The notes under the pieces were generated by a model. The model was not told where the DNA came from. It was given only the letters and a program-made list of their open reading frames with translations, and did no database searches. A stretch of 64,000 bases of DNA from Paramesorhizobium endophyticum (GTDB taxonomy: Bacteria; Pseudomonadota; Alphaproteobacteria; Rhizobiales; Rhizobiaceae): positions 124,001 to 188,000 of the forward strand of contig NZ_BMHH01000005.1 of the NCBI RefSeq assembly GCF_014640615.1. The letters are read 5' to 3'. This document shows positions 18,789-27,153 of the stretch, piece by piece (within the stretch, counting starts at the first letter, position 1; the number at the start of each line of letters is the position of its first letter). Both the position numbers and the translations under genes were made by a program.

Positions 18789-19223
18789 GTGCACATAAAC
18801 CCCGCTCACGCTACCCATATAGAGGATCGTCTTCGCCATGCGGGCCTGCGCCCGACGCGGCAGCGCATCGCGCTGGCCAGCCTGATCTTCGCACAAGGGG
18901 ACCGGCATCTTTCCGCCGAGCAGTTGCATGAGGAAGCGGTGGGCGCCGACGTGCCGGTATCGCTCGCGACCGTCTACAACACGCTCCACCAGTTCACCGA
19001 GGCGGGCATGCTGCGCATGATCGCCATCGAGGGTTCGAAAACCTATTTCGACACCAATACGTCCGACCACCAGCACTTCTTCATCGAAGGCGAAAACACT
19101 GTCATCGACATTCCCAACGGCCCCAAGGGCCAGCCGGTCGTCGGCAACCTGCCCGAGCCGCCCGAAGGCATGGAGATCGCCAATGTCGATATTATCGTGC
19201 GGTTGAGGCGGAAGGGCCAGTAA
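18789..19223 (+). CDS. irr: Iron response regulator Irr (Fur family)
   Basis: A haem-sensing Fur-family transcription factor that in Rhizobiales and Brucella controls haem synthesis and iron uptake under iron limitation. 144 residues from a GTG start (GGAAGG just upstream): winged-helix domain with RLRHAGLRPTRQRIALASLIF (about residues 11-31) and VSLATVYNTLHQFTEAGML, the recognition-helix region, then a dimerisation part with SDHQHFFIEGE, the His-x-His metal/haem site kept in Irr. The C-terminus, VDIIVRLRRKGQ, matches Irr. The Fur-type CxxC zinc sites are absent, which favours Irr over Fur. It is divergent from fabA. Confidence 0.93.
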   Translation: MHINPAHATHIEDRLRHAGLRPTRQRIALASLIFAQGDRHLSAEQLHEEAVGADVPVSLATVYNTLHQFTEAGMLRMIAIEGSKTYFDTNTSDHQHFFIEGENTVIDIPNGPKGQPVVGNLPEPPEGMEIANVDIIVRLRRKGQ

Positions 19224-19322
19224 CGACGATTACTGCCGGCAGATGATGGGGCTAGCCGAATATGCTGATGGCAACGCCCAGCCCTTCATCCGATTGCGCA
19301 CCGCGCCAAAGAAAGAAACGCC

Positions 19323-19925
19323 CTAATCAAACTTCTCCCCCGGATAGGCGCCCCAGAGTTCGCGCTGCTTTATCCAGCCGCTGACGCGATCTATCTTGAA
19401 CTCGCACCATTCGCCGTCGCACTCGTTCAGGGTGCCGATCACGCCCGGCTCGACGCGGGCGACGAGGTTCGTGGTCTCGCTCGGGCCGGAATATAAACTC
19501 AGAAGCGTCTTCGGGTCGTTCTTCTTCCACGGCGCGACGATGCCCGTGCGCTTGCCTGACAGCAATGACTGGTAGACCCAGCCCTCCGCGCCATCGGCGT
19601 CGCGGATACGGCGCCAATTGTCATATTCCTGGATGATCTCAACCGGCAGGCCGGACTTCTGAAACAGCCACGAAACGGCATATTGGCGGCCCGGGCCGAC
19701 GCGCAAATTCACCTTGCTGGGCTTCAAGCTGACGAAGCGCGGCAACGGCAGGCCACTCGGCCCCAGAACCGTGCCGGGGGCGGGATCGGCCGCCGCGGCA
19801 TGGGAATGTCCGGGGCTGGCGAGCGGCATGCCCATCAGCAACAGGAAAACAACCCCCGCCAGAAAGAAGGGGGAACGCAGCTTAAAATCCTTGTACAAAT
19901 CCGTCCTCGCCGGTTCTGCCGTCAC
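19323..19925 (-). CDS. Secreted SH3-domain protein
   Basis: A 200-residue exported protein with an N-terminal hydrophobic segment (about residues 20-36), a likely cleavage near HSHAAAADP, and two bacterial SH3-like repeats: LKPSKVNLRVGPGRQYAVSW (about residues 66-85) and SLYSGPSETTNLVARVEPGV (about 143-162), with DGEWCEFKIDRVSGWIKQ ending the second. Such domains bind cell-wall peptides or act as scaffolds; no enzyme domain is present. The ORF begins with a GTG; a TTG further in (LYKDFK) follows GCGAGGA and is an alternative start. Function is unknown beyond envelope location. Confidence 0.85.
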   Translation of the reverse strand: MTAEPARTDLYKDFKLRSPFFLAGVVFLLLMGMPLASPGHSHAAAADPAPGTVLGPSGLPLPRFVSLKPSKVNLRVGPGRQYAVSWLFQKSGLPVEIIQEYDNWRRIRDADGAEGWVYQSLLSGKRTGIVAPWKKNDPKTLLSLYSGPSETTNLVARVEPGVIGTLNECDGEWCEFKIDRVSGWIKQRELWGAYPGEKFD

Positions 19926-20109
19926 GTCTTTTCGGGTGTCGTTCCGGCGATGATGCCGGCCCCTGTTTTTCTTTGTCTTTGGCGCGCCGCCTTGGTAGAC
20001 AGGATCATAGTCTGCACTCTCCGTGGTTAAGGAGGCTTCAACCTGTTTGGTTAAGGCAAAATTAATGTGCAGGCCAAGGAGCAGGGGTGGCCGGTTTCAA
20101 GAGGTGGAC

Positions 20110-21111
20110 ATGCCGATAAGAAAGAAGCCTTTGGTCGTCGTCACGCGGAAGCTTCCCGATCCGGTCGAAACGCGCATGCGCGAGCTTTTCGACACCCGGC
20201 TCAATATCGACGATCGCCCCATGTCCCCGGACGAACTCATCGGGGCGATGAAGGAGGCCGACGTCCTTGTCCCCACCATCAGCGATGTCATCGATGAGTC
20301 GGTCATCGACGAAGCGGGACCGAATCTGAAGCTTATCGCCAATTTCGGCAATGGCGTCGACAATATCGATGTCTCCGCCGCCGCCAAACGCGGCATCATG
20401 GTGACCAATACGCCGAATGTTCTGAACGAGGATGCGGCCGACATGACCATGGCGCTGATCCTCGCCGCCCCGCGCCGTCTGGTGGAGGGGGTGAACGTGC
20501 TCAGCGAAACCGGCAAATGGCCGGGCTGGTCGCCGACCTGGATGCTGGGCCGCCGCATCTGGGGCAAACGCCTCGGCATTATCGGCATGGGCCGCATCGG
20601 CACGGCAGTGGCGCGGCGCGCCAAGGCCTTCGGCCTCTCGATTCACTATCACAACCGGCACAGAGTCAGCCAGCGTGTCGAGGAGGAGTTGGAGGCCACC
20701 TATTGGGAGAGCCTCGACCAGATGCTGGCGCGCATGGACATCATCTCGGTCAATTGCCCGTCGACGCCTGCGACATTCCACCTGCTTTCGGCAAGACGCA
20801 TCGCGCTGATGCAGCCGACCGCCTATCTCGTCAACACCGCGCGCGGTCAGATCATCGACGAGAATGCGCTCATCGAACAGATCGAGCAGGGCAAGCTTGC
20901 CGGCGCCGGTCTCGACGTCTTCGAGCACGAGCCGACCATCGACCCGCGCCTCGCCCGCCTCGCAGCCGAGGGCAAGGTGGTGATCCTGCCCCATATGAGC
21001 TCCGCCACCATCGAAGGGCGTACCGACATGGGCGACCGCGTGATCATCAACATCCGCGCCTTCGTAGACGGGCACAGGCCGCCGGACAGGGTGTTGCCGG
21101 AGAGGGGGTAA
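20110..21111 (+). CDS. D-2-hydroxyacid dehydrogenase (glyoxylate/hydroxypyruvate reductase-like)
   Basis: NAD(P)-dependent oxidoreductase of the D-isomer-specific 2-hydroxyacid dehydrogenase family. Start MPIRKKPLVVVTRKLPD is preferred because AAGAGGTGGAC precedes it; the frame stays open upstream without family similarity. 333 residues: Rossmann motif LGIIGMGRIGTAVARRAKAFG (about residues 156-176), catalytic Arg in VNTARGQIIDENALI (about 258), the Glu in EHEPTIDP, and His in ILPHMSSATIEGRTDMG, the catalytic triad. Substrate (glyoxylate, hydroxypyruvate or formate-like) cannot be settled from sequence. It stands alone between the SH3 protein and a large palindrome. Confidence 0.93.
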   Translation: MPIRKKPLVVVTRKLPDPVETRMRELFDTRLNIDDRPMSPDELIGAMKEADVLVPTISDVIDESVIDEAGPNLKLIANFGNGVDNIDVSAAAKRGIMVTNTPNVLNEDAADMTMALILAAPRRLVEGVNVLSETGKWPGWSPTWMLGRRIWGKRLGIIGMGRIGTAVARRAKAFGLSIHYHNRHRVSQRVEEELEATYWESLDQMLARMDIISVNCPSTPATFHLLSARRIALMQPTAYLVNTARGQIIDENALIEQIEQGKLAGAGLDVFEHEPTIDPRLARLAAEGKVVILPHMSSATIEGRTDMGDRVIINIRAFVDGHRPPDRVLPERG

Positions 21112-21439
21112 GTCGACTTTTGACGGAATTGCCTGAAATCCGGTTTTTGGAACCGTTGTTGTCATGGAAGCGCCGAGGAATGGATCCCAGTGACAAGCAC
21201 TGGGATGACGGGTTGCTTGGCTGTTGGCACGCAAACCCTGCAGCCTCTCCACTTGGCAGAAACCTATCCAATAGCGGGAAAAACATCTCCACTGCGTCAT
21301 CCAGTGCTTGTCACTGGGATCCATTCCTCTACGGTGACGCGGTCGCAACGATAAGAGGGTGAGCCGCCACGCACCTCCACCTACATGTGAAATGCTTTAA
21401 TGAATAATTCAATGGGGGCGCATACGTACCCCTTCACCC
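21112..21439. other. Intergenic region without genes
   Basis: A 328-base gap between convergent genes. It holds a pair of inverted palindromes (21175-21335) and no plausible coding sequence; the remainder shows no feature I can name. Confidence 0.7.
21175..21335. repeat. Inverted pair of palindromes, family F
   Basis: Left arm GAGGAATGGATCCCAGTGAC (from about 21175) and right arm GTCACTGGGATCCATTCCTC (ending about 21333) are exact inverted copies over 20 bases, extending through CAAGCACTGG on each side. Each arm also contains its own CCCAGTGACAAGCACTGGG palindrome. The roughly 85-base middle looks unrelated. The same word occurs in other Rhizobiales as an intergenic repeat. Confidence 0.9.
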
Positions 21440-22297
21440 TCACGGCCGTCTCACCACCGTCGGATATTCATAAAGATACGCGATCCGCTCTATCGCCTCG
21501 CGCAGCGGCTCATAGGTGACGGTCATCGTATGGCCGCTGGCGTGGATGAGCGTGCTTTCATCCGCCACAATCGCCGCATGCCCCTTCCAGAAGACAAGGT
21601 CGCCGCGCCTGAGATTGCCGTAATCGGCGTCGGGCTCAATGATCGTCCCGATGGTCGAGGCCTGCATGTCGCTGTCGCGCAGCACGTCCCTGCCCGCCAT
21701 GCGCATGGAGAGTTGCACCAGCCCCGAGCAATCGACGCCGAAGCCGGATGTGCCGCCCCAGAGATAGGGGGTTTGGAGCAGGGTTTCGGCGACGGCAACG
21801 AAATCCTCGGCATATTGACCGGCGGGCGAAAGGTGCCGGGCGATGACCGCTTCACCGTTTTCGAGAAGAGAATACTGCGTTCCACGCGTTTCCGCCTCGC
21901 CCACAACGGTCAGGCGGGAGCCGAGCGACAGTGCGTGCGTGTGTGGGAAGCGAAGGTCTGCCCCCGGATAGACGAAGGTGCGCGGAACGTTCACCACATG
22001 GGTCGGCTCGCCGCGCATTTGTTCGAGCGAGGAATTCGTGACATAGCCGACATAGCCGTCGCGCACCGCCTGCATCCAGCACCAGCCATCGGCCTCATCG
22101 AAGACCATGACGTCATCACCGAACAGAAGCTGTGTCTGCGGGCCGCTCTCGAGGCTTGGCTTGCCGCGCAGGTCCACCACCGGCAGGGCGGTGCGCATGG
22201 GCTTGCCCTCAACAAAGCGCTCCGCTTCCACCTGGCCCTCCAGCCTTATGTCGGCAAGATCGGGGCGGTAGGCGTGGAGACGACGGTCGAGGCTCAT
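21440..22297 (-). CDS. NlpC/P60 family cell-wall peptidase with SH3 domains
   Basis: A 285-residue C40-family peptidase predicted to cut peptidoglycan stem peptides. N-terminal half (about residues 35-150) has SH3-like repeats, including LRGKPSLESGPQTQLLFGD. The catalytic domain shows Cys in GFGVDCSGLVQLSMRMAGRD (about residues 184-203), GDLVFWKGHAAIVADESTLIHA with the His, and a further His in ASGHTMTV. No signal peptide is evident, so export or recycling in the cytosol is open; in related Rhizobiales the dipeptide-recycling role is common. Its ATG overlaps the stop of the MarR-like gene by four bases. Confidence 0.93.
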   Translation of the reverse strand: MSLDRRLHAYRPDLADIRLEGQVEAERFVEGKPMRTALPVVDLRGKPSLESGPQTQLLFGDDVMVFDEADGWCWMQAVRDGYVGYVTNSSLEQMRGEPTHVVNVPRTFVYPGADLRFPHTHALSLGSRLTVVGEAETRGTQYSLLENGEAVIARHLSPAGQYAEDFVAVAETLLQTPYLWGGTSGFGVDCSGLVQLSMRMAGRDVLRDSDMQASTIGTIIEPDADYGNLRRGDLVFWKGHAAIVADESTLIHASGHTMTVTYEPLREAIERIAYLYEYPTVVRRP

Positions 22298-22644
22298 AAT
22301 GGCAGTTCCCTTGATTTGTTTATCACCAGATCGCCCAGCCGCTCTACATAGAGCGCGCCGTTTACGGTTCTCTTTACCAGCACATTGCGGCGATCTTTCT
22401 CATCGCGGTGCCGCGAGACAAGACCCAGAGCGCCCATCGTGTCGAGCGCCCGGGTGATGACGGGCTTCGTCACGTCAAGCTTCGCCGCGAGCCCCCGCAC
22501 CGTATGGGGCGGCGGCTCCAGATAGATCGTCAGCAATATTGCCAGTTGCCGCCATGTGAGATCGGGCATCTCGTCGCGCACTTCGGCGAGGGCCACGGTC
22601 TTCAACAATGTCAGCGCCTGCAGCGGCTTCAGCTCGACGGGCAT
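22294..22644 (-). CDS. MarR-like winged-helix regulator
   Basis: A 116-residue winged-helix protein with MarR features: LTWRQLAILLTIYLEPPPHTVRGLA (helix 2-3 region), KLDVTKPVITRALDTMGALGL (about residues 57-77, recognition helix) and SRHRDEKDRRNVLV, the wing with the DxR-D-R pattern. It is short for MarR (about 140) and lacks most of the dimerisation helices. Its stop overlaps the NlpC/P60 start (ATGA), so the two are translationally coupled, which suggests control of cell-wall peptide turnover. Confidence 0.85.
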   Translation of the reverse strand: MPVELKPLQALTLLKTVALAEVRDEMPDLTWRQLAILLTIYLEPPPHTVRGLAAKLDVTKPVITRALDTMGALGLVSRHRDEKDRRNVLVKRTVNGALYVERLGDLVINKSRELPL

Positions 22645-22708
22645 GGGAAACCATATCGTTTCGGCTCCGTATCATCCAACCGCCTTTGCCGCGCTTATGC
22701 AAGCAGCG

Positions 22709-24094
22709 TCATGCTCCCGGGAACCGCTGCTTCAAGAGATGGTAAAGGGCGCGTATCGCCTGCGCCTCACCGCCGACGGGCGCGGTGGGCTTTTCCACAG
22801 GCGTCCAGCCGAAAATATCGAAATGGCTCCAGACGTGGGCCTTCTCGACAAAGCGGCGGAGGAAAAGCGCCGCCGTCACCGAGCCGGCGAAGCCATCGGT
22901 CGTTACATTGTTGATGTCGGCGACGCGGGAGGAAAGCTTCTTCTCATAGGGCGTCCAGAGCGGCATGCGCCAGACGGGATCGGCCACAGCATGGGCGGCA
23001 TTAGCCATTTCACCGGCAAAACCCTCATCGTCGGTATAGAAGGGCGGCAGGTCGGGTCCCAGCGCCACGCGCGCCGCTCCGGTCAGCGTCGCCATGTCGA
23101 CGAGCATATCAGGCTCTTCCTCGTCGGCCAGCGCCAGCGCGTCGGCCAGAACCAGCCTGCCCTCGGCATCGGTATTGCCGATTTCGACTGTAATGCCCTT
23201 GCGGCTTTTCAGAATATCGCTGGGCCGGAAGGCGTTGCCTGCAATGGAATTTTCCACCGCCGGGATCAGCACACGAAGCCGGACGGGCAGTTCCGCATCC
23301 ATGATCATATGGGCGAGGCCCAGCACATTGGCCGCGCCGCCCATGTCTTTCTTCATCAACAGCATGCCGCTCGCCGGCTTGATGTCGAGACCGCCCGTGT
23401 CGAAGCAAACGCCTTTGCCGACAAGCGTGACCTTCGGGTGATCCTTGTCGCCCCAGATAAGGTCGATGAGCCGTGGCGCTTGCGCACCCGCGCGGCCGAC
23501 GGCGTGGATCATCGGAAAATTGCGGTCCAGAAGCTCCTGCCCCGCCGTCACCGCGATTTCAGCGCCATGGGCCGTTGCGAGCTTGCGCGCGGCTTCCTCC
23601 AGCGCTTCCGGCCCCATATCGTTGGCGGGGGTGTTGATGAGGTCGCGGGCGAGCGTGACACCGGCGGCGATGCGCCGTGTCTCCGCTTCCTCTACGCCTT
23701 CGGGCAGAACGAGAACGACGTTTCCCTTCTCCGGCTTCATGCGATAGCGGTCGAAGCTGTAGCCGCCCATGAGGAAGGCGAGCGCGAGAAGGTCGCCGTC
23801 TTCCACCGTGCCATCGATATGCCAGGCACCTTCCGGCAGGGTCCGTGCGAGCTTGCCGGGCAGAAGGCGCGATTGGCCGTCCTTGCCGGGCTTTTCGGTG
23901 CCGAACAGCGCGCCCGCAATGCCGCCTGTGCCGTCGGGTACGGTGAGAAGCTGCCCCGCCTGCCCGGTAAAGCCATTGGCGCGCGCCCATGCAACGGCAT
24001 GTTCCGGCAGGCGCAGACGGTCGAAGCCGTCTTTCGTGACCAGCCAGACCGGGCGGCTTTCGGCAGTTTTATGGGCGGAGATGTCAACGGGCAT
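22709..24094 (-). CDS. Leucyl aminopeptidase family protein (M17)
   Basis: A cytosolic two-metal aminopeptidase that removes N-terminal residues from peptides. 461 residues: metal/catalytic Lys region LVGKGVCFDTGGLDIKP (about residues 223-239), KKDMGGAANVLGLA, and the M17 signature NTDAEGRLVLADALAL (about 306-321), with MATLTGAARVALG after it. It is followed on the same strand by the MarR-like and NlpC/P60 genes; together with the Yej transporter 8 kb away a peptide-recycling theme is visible, though this is inference. It is closer to the PepB-like Rhizobiales branch than to PepA. Confidence 0.93.
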   Translation of the reverse strand: MPVDISAHKTAESRPVWLVTKDGFDRLRLPEHAVAWARANGFTGQAGQLLTVPDGTGGIAGALFGTEKPGKDGQSRLLPGKLARTLPEGAWHIDGTVEDGDLLALAFLMGGYSFDRYRMKPEKGNVVLVLPEGVEEAETRRIAAGVTLARDLINTPANDMGPEALEEAARKLATAHGAEIAVTAGQELLDRNFPMIHAVGRAGAQAPRLIDLIWGDKDHPKVTLVGKGVCFDTGGLDIKPASGMLLMKKDMGGAANVLGLAHMIMDAELPVRLRVLIPAVENSIAGNAFRPSDILKSRKGITVEIGNTDAEGRLVLADALALADEEEPDMLVDMATLTGAARVALGPDLPPFYTDDEGFAGEMANAAHAVADPVWRMPLWTPYEKKLSSRVADINNVTTDGFAGSVTAALFLRRFVEKAHVWSHFDIFGWTPVEKPTAPVGGEAQAIRALYHLLKQRFPGA

Positions 24095-24149
24095 GGCAGA
24101 GACCTTTTATTCCGTAATCACGATACGAGGCATACACCCAAACAAATAT

Positions 24150-24206
24150 TTTAGCCGCATGATCTTGTCCGGAAAGTCTGCAACTTTCCGGGATCATGCT
24201 CGGCCA
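24150..24206. repeat. Small palindromic element, family E (copy 3)
   Basis: GCATGATCTTGTCCGGAAAG, TCTGCAA, then CTTTCCGGGATCATGC: an almost perfect hairpin in the gap between the divergent M17 peptidase and tadD genes. Confidence 0.85.
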
Positions 24207-24307
24207 TTTCTTAATCATCTGTTAGGGTTAACAGAATATTTCTCTTTTCAGGAACTATGTGGGCGGTTTGCGGCAAAAAGCCGGAACCGGTTTCGGAGCG
24301 GCGGGAA

Positions 24308-25120
24308 ATGAGCATCGGGGCGATCGGCGCGGCCAGGCGGGGCCATTTTGTTTTTTCGGCGATGGTGGTGGTTCTTGCGGCGGGCGTTGCCGGCTGCACC
24401 ACGACCGACCGGACCACGACCGGCTCCATCGCCCGCGTTGCTTCGGCGCGTCCCATCGAGCAGATGAACAACCTTGAACTGGCTGGAGCCGTGCGCAGTT
24501 ACGGCCTGCAATATCAGAAAGACCCGAAGAACAAGCCCGTGGCGCTCGCCTATGCCAATGTGCTCGGCATGACGGGCCGCAACGACCAGGCGCTGGCGGT
24601 GATGCGCGCGTTGGCCATTGCCTATCCGCAGGACCGGCAGGTGCTCGCTGCCTATGGCAAATCGCTGGCGAGCGCGGGCGAGCTGGAGGCGGCGCTCGAT
24701 GCGGTGCGCCGGGCGCAGACGCCGGCCTATCCCGACTGGAGGCTTCTCTCCGCCGAAGGGGCGATCCTCGACCAGATGGGCCAACCCGAAGGCGCCCGCG
24801 CACTCTACCGCCGCGCGCTCGAAATCCAGCCGAACGAGGCATCGATCCTCTCGAATTTCGGCATGTCCTACATGCTGACTGGCGACCTCAAGTCCGCCGA
24901 AAACTACATGCGCAATGCCGCCATGGCGCCCGGCGCCGATAGCCGCGTCAGGCAGAACCTCGCGCTGGCGGTGGGTCTGCAAGGCCGCTTCCAGGAAGCC
25001 GAAGCCATCGCCCGCCGCGAGCTTTCCCCGCAGCAGGCCGAAGCCAACATTCAATACTTACGCGCCATGCTGGCCCAGCAGAATTCGTGGAACATGTTGA
25101 AGGACAAGCCGAAAAGCTAA
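24308..25120 (+). CDS. tadD: Tad pilus lipoprotein TadD (TPR protein)
   Basis: A 270-residue outer-membrane-targeted lipoprotein that helps the CpaC secretin assemble in Tad systems. Start MSIGAIGAARRGHF follows GGAGCGGCGGG; the lipobox is LAAGVAGC (about residues 24-31), then tetratricopeptide repeats from about residue 50 to 220, with ALAYANVLGMTGRNDQA, SLASAGELEAALDAV, and NEASILSNFGMSYMLTGDL. It is transcribed toward the rest of the tad/cpa cluster and ends only 5 bases from the end of tadC (convergent). Confidence 0.9.
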   Translation: MSIGAIGAARRGHFVFSAMVVVLAAGVAGCTTTDRTTTGSIARVASARPIEQMNNLELAGAVRSYGLQYQKDPKNKPVALAYANVLGMTGRNDQALAVMRALAIAYPQDRQVLAAYGKSLASAGELEAALDAVRRAQTPAYPDWRLLSAEGAILDQMGQPEGARALYRRALEIQPNEASILSNFGMSYMLTGDLKSAENYMRNAAMAPGADSRVRQNLALAVGLQGRFQEAEAIARRELSPQQAEANIQYLRAMLAQQNSWNMLKDKPKS

Positions 25121-25125
25121 AGCGC

Positions 25126-26118
25126 CTACTGACCGAACAGCCCGCCCTGCGCGCTGATCTGGATGAAGGCGGGGCCGAGGATGACCATGAAGAGCACCGG
25201 CAGGAAGAACAGGATCATCGGCACGGTGAGCTTGGGAGGCAGGGCGGCGGCCTTCTTTTCCGCTTCGTTCAGGCGCATGTCGCGGCTTTCCTGAGAAAGT
25301 GTCCGCAGCGCCTGAGCGACGGGCGTGCCGTAGCGTTCGGCCTGAATCAGAGCCTGCATGACTGACTTCACCGGCTCCAGCCCCGTGCGGTTGGCGAGGT
25401 TTTCATAGGCCTGCCGGCGGTCGGACAAGAACGATAATTCCGCATTGGTGAGCACGAATTCTTCCGCCAGTTCCACCGACTGGATGCCGATTTCCTCCGA
25501 CACCTTGCGGAAGGCGGCTTCCGTGGACATGCCCGATTCCACGCAGATCAGCATAAGGTCGAGCGCGTCGGGCCAGGCGCGCTGGATCGACTGCTTGCGC
25601 TTGGCGGCGCGGTTGGAGACGTAGAGGTTGGGCGCGTAGAACCCGGCATAGGCGCCGAAGATGCAGATGATGACGCGCAGGAAGAAAGGCTGGTCGGACA
25701 GGAGGCCGAGCCCGAAAATATAAAACGCCGTCAATATGAAAGTGGCGAAGGGCAGCACGAAGCGCAGGAACAGGAAGACGTTGAGCGGGTTCTGGCCGCG
25801 GAAGCCGGCATTGCTGAGGGCCGCGATTGTCTTCTCATCGGCCAGCGCGCGCTTCAGGTCGAGCTTCTCGACGAAATCGCGGATGCCCGGTTTCTGCGCA
25901 CGGCGCAGGCCGCGGCGCTTCTCGCCCTCGGCAGCCATTCTGGCACGCTCGCGGGTGCGGATCGCATCGCGCTCCAATGCCACGGTTTTCATGCGGGATC
26001 GCAGTTGATTCTGGCTAAAGAGCGGCAAAAGCACGGATACCAGTGTCATAAATACGGCGACACTTACGAATGCCGCAACGAGGAATTGTGGGTCGGCGAA
26101 GCGAGTAAGCAGTGTCAT
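25126..26118 (-). CDS. tadC: Tad pilus platform protein TadC (type II secretion F family)
   Basis: Inner-membrane platform protein that works with TadB under the CpaF ATPase to assemble Flp pili. 330 residues: an N-terminal membrane helix (about residues 12-34), a cytosolic Lys/Arg-rich stretch, two helices around residues 108-165, and the T2SSF domain with DALDLMLICVESGMSTEAAF (about 180-199) and AERYGTPVAQALRTLSQESRD. The last helix is near the C-terminus. It follows tadB by 11 bases and closes the minus-strand pilus operon. Confidence 0.94.
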   Translation of the reverse strand: MTLLTRFADPQFLVAAFVSVAVFMTLVSVLLPLFSQNQLRSRMKTVALERDAIRTRERARMAAEGEKRRGLRRAQKPGIRDFVEKLDLKRALADEKTIAALSNAGFRGQNPLNVFLFLRFVLPFATFILTAFYIFGLGLLSDQPFFLRVIICIFGAYAGFYAPNLYVSNRAAKRKQSIQRAWPDALDLMLICVESGMSTEAAFRKVSEEIGIQSVELAEEFVLTNAELSFLSDRRQAYENLANRTGLEPVKSVMQALIQAERYGTPVAQALRTLSQESRDMRLNEAEKKAAALPPKLTVPMILFFLPVLFMVILGPAFIQISAQGGLFGQ

Positions 26119-26129
26119 GAGCCGATCCC

Positions 26130-27134
26130 CTACATGTCGAAATTGATCATCTTGCGCATGACAAATATGCCTGTCAGCATCAGCACGCCGGAGATGCCGA
26201 GCAGCATATGTCCCGTCCCGCTGGTGAAGAGCAGCATGATATATTGCGGGCTGGTGAGATAGATGAGGAGTGTGACGATGAAGGGCAGCGCGCCGATGAT
26301 TGCGGCGGAGGCCTTCGCTTCCATCGACAGCGCGCTCACTTTCGCCTTCATCTTCTTGCGGTCGCGCAGCACGCGCGAGAGATTGCCCAGCGCTTCGGAA
26401 AGATTGCCGCCGGCCTGCGACTGGATCTGGATGACGATGGCGAAGAAATTCGCTTCCGGGCAGGGCATGGAATCGGGCATCTTGCCCACCGCGTCGGGGA
26501 TCGCAAGGCCCATTTGCTGCGCCTCGACGACGCGGCGGAATTCACTTCGCACCGGCTCGCGCGCTTCGCTGGCGATGAGCCGCAAGCCGTCATTGAGCGG
26601 CAGGCCGGAGCGCACCGAACGGACGATGACGTCGAGCGCGTTGGGGAACTCCTCCAGAAACGCCTTGATGCGGCGGCTGCGCCTCATGCCGACGAACCAT
26701 CGCGGCAAGCCGACGCCGCCCGCCAAAAGCACACCGGGCGCAAGCCAGAGCGGCACGCCGAAAAGGATGGCGGCGAGCGTGATGACCAGCCCCACCACGG
26801 CGGAAAAAAGATAAAAACGCTCGACGCTCATGCTCAGCCCGGCCTGGGCCAGGAAGATGCGCAAGGGTGGCGATTTCTGGTTTTTCTCCCGCAGCTTCTG
26901 ACGGTCTTCCAGATCCTTCAGATTGTCCTGCAGCGATTTGCGCCGCTTCTGAAGTTCGGCGGCGCGGTCACGGGCGGCCTTCTTGCTCGATGCCGTGGTT
27001 GCGGATTGCTTGACGCTGCTCAGCCGGCGGTCCTGGGCCTTGCCGTCCGCGATCCTGTCATAGAGCAGCGCATAGGCGAGCGCTCCCGCGGCGACCGCGG
27101 CAAGCAGTGCGAAGAGAAGTGTCGAGCCGAACAT
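26130..27134 (-). CDS. tadB: Tad pilus platform protein TadB (type II secretion F family)
   Basis: Partner of TadC in the inner-membrane pilus platform. Start MFGSTLLFALLAAVAAGAL is chosen because GAGGGGC lies about eight bases upstream; the longer frame overlaps cpaF without homology. 334 residues: membrane helix at the N-terminus, a charged coiled stretch (about 35-85), hydrophobic pair (about 105-145), T2SSF domain with NALDVIVRSVRSGLPLNDGL (about 170-189) and SQAGGNLSEALGNLSRVLRD, and terminal helices. It lies 19 bases after cpaF. Confidence 0.94.
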   Translation of the reverse strand: MFGSTLLFALLAAVAAGALAYALLYDRIADGKAQDRRLSSVKQSATTASSKKAARDRAAELQKRRKSLQDNLKDLEDRQKLREKNQKSPPLRIFLAQAGLSMSVERFYLFSAVVGLVITLAAILFGVPLWLAPGVLLAGGVGLPRWFVGMRRSRRIKAFLEEFPNALDVIVRSVRSGLPLNDGLRLIASEAREPVRSEFRRVVEAQQMGLAIPDAVGKMPDSMPCPEANFFAIVIQIQSQAGGNLSEALGNLSRVLRDRKKMKAKVSALSMEAKASAAIIGALPFIVTLLIYLTSPQYIMLLFTSGTGHMLLGISGVLMLTGIFVMRKMINFDM

Positions 27135-27153
27135 CGTCAGTGCCCCTCCCCGC

